A stretch of DNA of 5,862 nucleotides from Thermoleophilaceae bacterium. Lineage in GTDB: Bacteria > Actinomycetota > Thermoleophilia > Solirubrobacterales > Thermoleophilaceae. The notes under the pieces are model-generated. The model saw nothing but the letters and a program-made list of their open reading frames with translations. It made no database searches and was not told the origin of the DNA. Within the stretch, counting starts at the first letter, position 1. Each line of letters starts with the position of its first letter. Below are positions 1-5,862 of this stretch, one piece after another. The stretch is from assembly GCA_013696905.1 (NCBI GenBank), contig JACCXP010000324.1:1-5862 (forward strand), given 5' to 3'. The position numbers and the translations under genes were made by a program.

Positions 1-1785
<1,785 letters not shown>

Positions 1786-2196
1786 GTGGCCCGCACCAAG
1801 TTCCGCGTCGAGGTCCTCACCCCCGAGGGGGAGGTCTTCAACGACGAGGTCGAGATGCTCTCGACGCGCACGACCGTGGGCTCGATCGGCGTGCTCGCCA
1901 ACCACGCCCCGCTGATGGCGATCCTCGACCCGACCGAGCTGCGCCTCTACCAGTCAGACAGCGACGTGGTGCGCTTCGCGCAGGGCGAGGGCTACCTCCA
2001 GGTGGTCGAGAACTCGGCGCTCGTGCTGGTCGAGGAGGCGATCGCGCCCGAGGACCTCGATCGCTCCGATCTCGAGCAGCGCGCGCGCGACGCCCGCGAG
2101 TCGGCCCAGCAGTCCGAGGAGGGGAGCGAGGAGCGCGCCCGTTGCGAGCGCAACGCGCGCCGCTACGAGGCATTCCTGGAGGTCGGCTCGAACTAG
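1786..2196 (+). CDS. atpC: F1Fo ATP synthase subunit epsilon
   Basis: Epsilon is part of the central rotor stalk of F1. It contacts gamma and the c-ring, and in many bacteria its C-terminal helices restrain ATP hydrolysis. The 136 residues begin with the typical N-terminal beta-sandwich: FRVEVLTPEGEVF near residues 6-18, then the hallmark GSIGVLANHAPLMA near 32-45, and a GEGYLQV segment near 67-73. The C-terminal part (about 92-131) is a charged helical hairpin, so the inhibitory domain is present and not truncated. Length is normal for the family. The start is GTG, directly after the atpD stop, with GGAG six bases upstream. The gene ends the operon, and its TAG overlaps the stop codon of the convergent gene on the other strand. 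I see nothing anomalous in composition. Confidence 0.95.
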   Translation: MARTKFRVEVLTPEGEVFNDEVEMLSTRTTVGSIGVLANHAPLMAILDPTELRLYQSDSDVVRFAQGEGYLQVVENSALVLVEEAIAPEDLDRSDLEQRARDARESAQQSEEGSEERARCERNARRYEAFLEVGSN

Positions 2197-2720
2197 CGCG
2201 AGCGGCGGCTGACGAGCACGTCGCCCTCGTGCGAGTCGACCGGCTTGAGCCGGAACTCGCCCAGGTGCTCGCGCACCCAGTCGTCGGTCAGCTCGTCCGA
2301 GCGCGCGAGGGCTTCGGGGTCGCCGAAGATCCTGATCGAGACGACCTCACCGCCGCCTGCGTCGATCAGGTGGTAGGCGACGAAGTCGGGCACCTCGCTG
2401 ATCAGGGGCGCGAAGCCGTCATCGACGCGGGCCGACAGGCCCGCCAGCGTCCCGGCGCCCAACCGGTATCGGCGCACGCTGATGTGCATCGGCTGATGCA
2501 GCCCGTGCAGGTCGAAGTAGCCGCCGGCGTTGATAGCGATGATCGCCTCGAGCACCTTGCTCGTGGCGGCTTCCTGGGAGTCCGCATCGACGTCCGCCGA
2601 GACGACCGAGTCCGAGCCGAGGCCGAGCGTCGTGCCGAGCTCGCGCTCGAGGTCCGCAAGCACGTCGCCGGCGCGCTCGCCGGGCGTCTGGAGGGGAAAT
2701 GAGACGTGGTAGAGGGCCAT
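2193..2720 (-). CDS. Hypothetical protein with C-terminal dimeric alpha/beta-barrel (ABM-like) domain
   Basis: The protein has 175 residues, with no signal peptide or membrane segment, so it is probably cytoplasmic. The C-terminal half (about 95-171) has a beta-alpha-beta pattern: VPDFVAYHLID (110-120), GEVVSIRIFGDPEAL (124-138), a helix DELTDDWVREHLGEF (142-156) and a final strand GDVLVS (166-171). This resembles the ferredoxin-like fold of antibiotic-biosynthesis-monooxygenase/stress-responsive barrel proteins, but no catalytic residues can be named. The N-terminal half (1-75) starts with strand ALYHVSFPL and a helix near 16-33, and I do not recognise it. ATG at 2720 is chosen because the protein-like sequence begins there. 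It has no clear Shine-Dalgarno. An alternative in-frame ATG at 2765 overlaps the stop of the upstream gene and would add 15 residues encoded across a strong hairpin. It lies downstream of the GGDEF-EAL gene and could be co-transcribed with it. Confidence 0.72.
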   Translation of the reverse strand: MALYHVSFPLQTPGERAGDVLADLERELGTTLGLGSDSVVSADVDADSQEAATSKVLEAIIAINAGGYFDLHGLHQPMHISVRRYRLGAGTLAGLSARVDDGFAPLISEVPDFVAYHLIDAGGGEVVSIRIFGDPEALARSDELTDDWVREHLGEFRLKPVDSHEGDVLVSRRSR

Positions 2721-2730
2721 GGTGGCTCGG

Positions 2731-2752
2731 CGCCCGCCCCGCTGGGCGGGCG
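2731..2752 (-). terminator. GC hairpin between the GGDEF-EAL-GAF gene and the ABM-like gene
   Basis: Perfect 9-base arms (2731-2739 and 2744-2752) are all G/C and separated by a 4-base loop. The hairpin begins six bases after the TAG of the upstream minus-strand gene and ends ten bases before the ATG of the next. No T-run follows on either strand, so it is not a classic intrinsic terminator. It could be a weak terminator, an mRNA 3'-end stabiliser, or a structure limiting translation of the downstream gene. Confidence 0.4.
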
Positions 2753-2758
2753 GCAAAC

Positions 2759-5734
2759 CTACCATTCTCGGGCCGGCTGGAGGCCCGCGCCGCGATAGGA
2801 GTATCCGGCCGGCGGACGCTCGAGCTCGAGCACGGCTCCAGGGGCGATCGTCAGCTCGGCCTGGGCGGCCGCGGCCCGCGTGGGGCCGAGCATCTCGAGC
2901 AGATGCCCGAGCTGGTAGCCGATGATCCGCGCGCGGTCCATGTCGCTGCGCGCCCACGGGCGCTCGTCCGCACGACAGCACTCGAGTAGGCCGACGGTCT
3001 CGCCGCGGGAGATCACGGGCAGCATCAGCAGTGAGCGGTAGCCGCCGGTCGCGAGCAGATCGACCTCGCCCCGGTCGGCGAGCGGGTCGCCGGCGAGGAT
3101 CTGGACGGCCTCCTGGGTGTCGAGCACGTGCGCGGTCGTCGGGTAATCCTCGACCGAGAAGCGCTGACCGGCGTGGACCCAGCCGAGCTCGCCGATCGTC
3201 TCCACGTACTGCTCCTCCGGGTGCCAGGTCGAGAAGCAGACGTCCTCGGCTCCGAGCTCCTCACCGATCAGCCGGTACACGCCCTCCAGGTCGTCGAGCG
3301 AGGTCATGCGCGAGATCCGGGCGGTCAGCTGCTCGAGGCGGCGATCGCCGGTGTCGGGGAGGTGCGCGTTCACCGAGCCCTCGATGTCGCGCCCGACGCT
3401 GCGGGCAAACAGCGTCTGCGAGACGGCCGGCGAGACCGCTCCCCAGGGCTCGCTCGGCCGGGCGAGCGCGTATCCCTGCCCGTAGGTGACGTCGAGGTCG
3501 GCGAGCACGGCGAGGTCCTCGAGCGTCTCGATCCCCTCCGCGCAGACCGCCGTGCCGGTTCGGCGCGCGAAGCGCACGAACGCCTCGATCAGCGCCAGCT
3601 TGGCAAGGTCGTCGTGCACGCCGTCGACGAGCGAGCGATCGAGCTTGATCGTGTCAAGCTCGAGGCGCATCACCTGCTGCAGCCCGGCGTAGCCGGCGCC
3701 TGCGTCGTCGAGCGCGATCCGCGCTCCGCGCGCGCGGAGCGAGGACAGCGCCTCGCTCAGCGCTTCGGTATCCGAGACCATCTCCTGCTCCGTGATCTCG
3801 ACGACGAGCCCGTCCAGGTCCTCAGGCAGGACGTCGCGTACCGCGGAGGAGAAGAGCGCGGTCGGGCTCAGGTTGACGCACAGGAAGGTGCTCGGCGGGC
3901 GACCTTTGACCGACAGAGCGGTCTCGACCGCCTTTGCCTCGAGCTCTGCGCCGAGCCCGCAGCGATGGGCCTGCGCGAACCACTGGTCGGGCGGCCGGCC
4001 CACGGGCGCGTCGAAGCGCGAGAGCGCCTCGTAGCCCACGACGCGCCCGGTAGCGAGGTCCACGAGCGGCTGGAAGACGGTCTTGATCGAGTCGGCGCGC
4101 TCGAGCAGCGCGACCACTTCGGCGTACTGGATCTCGGTGTAGGAGGAGACCGTCTGGCTCACCTCATAGCGGCGCGTGTGCCCACGTCCGCGCCGCTTCG
4201 CCTCGTAAAGGGCGCGGTCTGCCAGGTCGATCAGCCCGCGCCCGTCGGCGGCGTCCGCCGGGACGCAGGCGATGCCGGCCGAGCATGAGATCGTCGCGCC
4301 GGGAAGTGGTAGCGCCGAGGCCGACGCGCGCGCCCGCTCCGCGATCTGGTAGGCGAGCGCGGGATCGGCACCGCCCACCACGATGGCGAACTCCTCACCG
4401 CCCACGCGGGCGACGACGTCGGTGGCGCGCACGGCGCCCACGAGCTCCATCGCCACACGCCGCAGCGCCTCGTCGCCGAACGGGTGCCCGTGGGCGTCGT
4501 TGAGGTCCTTGAAGTGATCGATATCGATCAGCACGAGCGCAAGCTCGCCTCGCTCGCGCCGGGCGCGCTCCAGCTCGCGCTCGAGCGTCTCGTGGAAGCG
4601 GCGGTTGTTCGCGAGGCCGGTCAGCGGGTCGGTGCCGCCCAGCGCCCCGAGCCGCTCGCGCTGCTCCCCGATCATCGTCACCGCCGAGTTGAAGCCCTCG
4701 GCCAGCTCGCGCAGCTCACGTGGCCCGTCGAGCGGCAGTCGCGCCTCGTGGTCTCCCTGGCCGACCTTGCGGATCGCCACCCGCAGCGATCGCAGGGGCT
4801 CCAGCACCGTTCGCCGCACCAGTGCGCCGACGAGCAGGATCAGCAGCAGCGCGATCGTGGCGCCCGTGCCCGTGGCGACGAGCGCGGCCGACGTGGTCGC
4901 CGCCTTCAGTCGCTCGGTCGGGAGCGAGACGAACAGGCGCGAGCCGGCCCCGCTCTGCGCCGCGAGGGCGAGCGGGTAGGAGTGGAGTCGCGCCGGCGTG
5001 TCCACCGAGGCGGGCTCGCCGAGCCGGCTCCGGCGCGCACCGAGCCTTGTCTCGATCCACAGCTCCGGGCCGAGCGGCCCGCCGACGGCGTCGAGCATCT
5101 CAGGCTGGATCACGCGGCCGAGGATCATCACGCCGAACTTCGGTCCGGGTATCCGCACGGGCACCGCGGCGAACTGGATCGGCTCGCCGAGCTGCGCGAG
5201 CCCGAGGCCGCCGCCCGCGATGCCGGTGCTCGCGCGCTCGACCACCGCCGAGTCGGTCACGAGGCGTGGCCACTTGACGTGCCGGTCGGCGAAGACCCGC
5301 GCTCCTCGCGGGCCGACGGCGGCGATGTAGTCGTAATCCTGCTGGATCGAGTTTGGGATCGTCAGCAGCTCGAGCGACCGAGAATCGCCGCTCGCGAGCC
5401 GCTCGGAGAAGCGGTTCTGCGCGGTGACGGTCGCAGCGTCGCTCTCGATCTGCGCCTGCCGACGTCTCACGGCCTCGTCGAAGGAGCCCTTTGTCGCGCC
5501 GGCGCTGCGGGCGAGCTCCTCGTCGGCGGCGCGCGTGGCGGCGGTGATTGAGATCCCGACCACCGCCAGCACCAGCAGCGCGACACCGGCGCAGAACGGC
5601 ACCAAGAGCGCTCGCGACAGGGTCGATCGGGCCGGACGACGCCCGGCGGAGACGAGGGGCGGGAGGGCGCTCATGCACGCCGGATCGGCAGCAGCCGCCG
5701 CTCTGCTTGAACCGCCGCCGCGCGCCTCGATCAT
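2759..5734 (-). CDS. Membrane-bound GGDEF-EAL-GAF cyclic-di-GMP turnover protein
   Basis: This is a 991-aa sensor enzyme that probably makes and/or breaks cyclic di-GMP. In order it has: TM1 about 43-66; an extracytoplasmic sensor about 67-283 (Cache/CHASE-like by position, family not assigned); TM2 about 284-306; HAMP about 307-360; GGDEF about 366-525; EAL about 545-765; and GAF about 797-948. The cyclase site is GGEEF at 445-449, with DIDHFKDLND at 404-413. An RxxD inhibitory site (R436-D439) lies exactly five residues upstream. The phosphodiesterase site has EALSR (569-573), N621, EITE (646-649), DDAGAG (676-681), K697, E733 and Q753, so both enzymes look intact. The first ATG (5734) has a weak GGA upstream. 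ATG at 5674 (M21) is a plausible alternative, removing a low-complexity leader. The gene is divergent from the gene at 5788 and possibly in operon with the ABM-like gene. Confidence 0.93.
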   Translation of the reverse strand: MIEARGGGSSRAAAAADPACMSALPPLVSAGRRPARSTLSRALLVPFCAGVALLVLAVVGISITAATRAADEELARSAGATKGSFDEAVRRRQAQIESDAATVTAQNRFSERLASGDSRSLELLTIPNSIQQDYDYIAAVGPRGARVFADRHVKWPRLVTDSAVVERASTGIAGGGLGLAQLGEPIQFAAVPVRIPGPKFGVMILGRVIQPEMLDAVGGPLGPELWIETRLGARRSRLGEPASVDTPARLHSYPLALAAQSGAGSRLFVSLPTERLKAATTSAALVATGTGATIALLLILLVGALVRRTVLEPLRSLRVAIRKVGQGDHEARLPLDGPRELRELAEGFNSAVTMIGEQRERLGALGGTDPLTGLANNRRFHETLERELERARRERGELALVLIDIDHFKDLNDAHGHPFGDEALRRVAMELVGAVRATDVVARVGGEEFAIVVGGADPALAYQIAERARASASALPLPGATISCSAGIACVPADAADGRGLIDLADRALYEAKRRGRGHTRRYEVSQTVSSYTEIQYAEVVALLERADSIKTVFQPLVDLATGRVVGYEALSRFDAPVGRPPDQWFAQAHRCGLGAELEAKAVETALSVKGRPPSTFLCVNLSPTALFSSAVRDVLPEDLDGLVVEITEQEMVSDTEALSEALSSLRARGARIALDDAGAGYAGLQQVMRLELDTIKLDRSLVDGVHDDLAKLALIEAFVRFARRTGTAVCAEGIETLEDLAVLADLDVTYGQGYALARPSEPWGAVSPAVSQTLFARSVGRDIEGSVNAHLPDTGDRRLEQLTARISRMTSLDDLEGVYRLIGEELGAEDVCFSTWHPEEQYVETIGELGWVHAGQRFSVEDYPTTAHVLDTQEAVQILAGDPLADRGEVDLLATGGYRSLLMLPVISRGETVGLLECCRADERPWARSDMDRARIIGYQLGHLLEMLGPTRAAAAQAELTIAPGAVLELERPPAGYSYRGAGLQPAREW

Positions 5735-5741
5735 TCGTCCA

Positions 5742-5763
5742 GCGCCGGCCCCCGGCCGGGCGC
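5742..5763. repeat. GC-rich imperfect inverted repeat between divergent genes
   Basis: The left arm 5742-5750 pairs with 5754-5763 across a 3-base loop, with one unpaired G at 5760. It lies in the 53-base gap between the two divergent start codons. There it would cover the -35 region of the plus-strand gene and the 5' end of the minus-strand mRNA. It may be an operator or only a GC-rich coincidence. Confidence 0.3.
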
Positions 5764-5774
5764 CAGGCGACCTT

Positions 5775-5780
5775 TATCCT
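5775..5780 (+). promoter_or_regulatory. Possible -10 element of a leaderless promoter
   Basis: TATCCT fits TANNNT and matches TATAAT at four of six positions. It ends seven bases before ATG 5788, so transcription would begin at or next to the start codon. No purine-rich ribosome site lies between it and the ATG. Leaderless mRNAs are common in Actinobacteria. No good -35 hexamer is seen, so this is tentative. Confidence 0.35.
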
Positions 5781-5787
5781 GGGTCGG

Positions 5788-5862
5788 ATGCAGCAGCGTG
5801 CGCTCACCGAGCGCCTGATCTCCTACGACACATCGACGCCCGAGGGCATCCGCAGCGCGGCC
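5788..5862 (+). CDS. Probable M20-family metallopeptidase/deacetylase, N-terminal fragment (runs off window)
   Basis: Only the first 25 codons are in the window, open to the last base. The visible sequence, with LTERLISYDTSTPEG at residues 6-20, matches the start of ArgE/DapE/CPG2-type M20 enzymes. Those enzymes usually open with a helix followed by a short 'hxxDTxNPPG'-like segment. They are zinc or cobalt amidohydrolases that remove acyl groups from amino acids or cleave small peptides. The metal ligands lie further downstream and cannot be checked, so no specific substrate is assigned. The ATG at 5788 is chosen because the family-like sequence starts five codons later and a TANNNT element sits just upstream. 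It is transcribed divergently from the GGDEF-EAL-GAF gene, with 53 bases between the start codons. Confidence 0.65.
   Translation, partial: MQQRALTERLISYDTSTPEGIRSAA

Noticed and set aside
2141..2154. Short inverted repeat (stem of five, loop GAGC) near the end of atpC as an operon terminator
   Set aside because: It is inside the coding region, about 40 bases before the stop, and has no T-run.
2216..2232. Five-base stem with a seven-base loop just after atpC as a terminator
   Set aside because: The stem is short, there is no T-run, and it lies in the coding sequence of the convergent gene. Such stems are expected by chance at this GC content.
2142..2702. Plus-strand open frame overlapping the end of atpC and opposite the ABM-like gene
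   Set aside because: The minus-strand product shows a coherent fold pattern, whereas the plus-strand product is Arg/Val/Asp-rich noise that would overlap atpC by 55 bases.
3128..4288. Long open frame on the plus strand (386 codons) opposite the GGDEF-EAL-GAF gene
   Set aside because: Its product is Arg/Glu/Val-rich with no recognisable motif. It lies fully opposite a gene with clear catalytic motifs, so it is a shadow caused by high GC.
4484..5551. Long open frame on the plus strand (355 codons) opposite the sensor and GGDEF region
   Set aside because: Low-complexity Arg/Glu/Ala-rich product, no motif, fully opposite the real gene.

Overview
The window is GC-rich, gene-dense bacterial chromosome. 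It appears to come from an actinobacterium-like organism, and my best guess is the Thermoleophilia/Solirubrobacterales type. That guess rests on base composition, GTG starts, an atpD-atpC operon end and the style of a GGDEF-EAL-GAF protein. No marker gene in the window proves it. There is no rRNA, tRNA, CRISPR array or recognisable mobile element, and no gene-free stretch longer than about 60 bases.

Plus strand, 1-2196: the end of an F-type ATP synthase operon. It holds atpD (beta subunit, 594 aa) and then, with no gap, atpC (epsilon subunit, 136 aa). The beta subunit has all the catalytic motifs but is about 120 residues longer than usual. Both ends carry acidic extensions. Inside the N-terminal beta-barrel ('crown') domain sits an in-frame insert of about 85 residues. 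The insert looks like a small helix-turn-helix module of the sigma region 4/LuxR type, held between glycine-rich and Gly-Asp-rich linkers. This is the most unusual thing in the window.

Minus strand, 5734-2193: two genes converge on the ATP synthase operon. The first is a large membrane-bound cyclic-di-GMP protein (two transmembrane helices around an extracytoplasmic sensor, then HAMP, GGDEF, EAL and a C-terminal GAF). The second is a 175-aa protein whose C-terminal half looks like a dimeric alpha/beta-barrel (ABM-like) fold. A strong GC hairpin lies between them. The 175-aa gene and atpC end tail to tail on a shared CTAG.

Plus strand, 5788-5862: the first 25 codons of a divergent gene, probably an M20-family (ArgE/DapE-like) metallopeptidase or deacetylase, which runs off the window. 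A TANNNT element seven bases before its ATG suggests a leaderless transcript. The ATP synthase pair is a functional unit. The c-di-GMP protein and the small ABM-like protein may be co-transcribed, but nothing links them biochemically to ATP synthesis.
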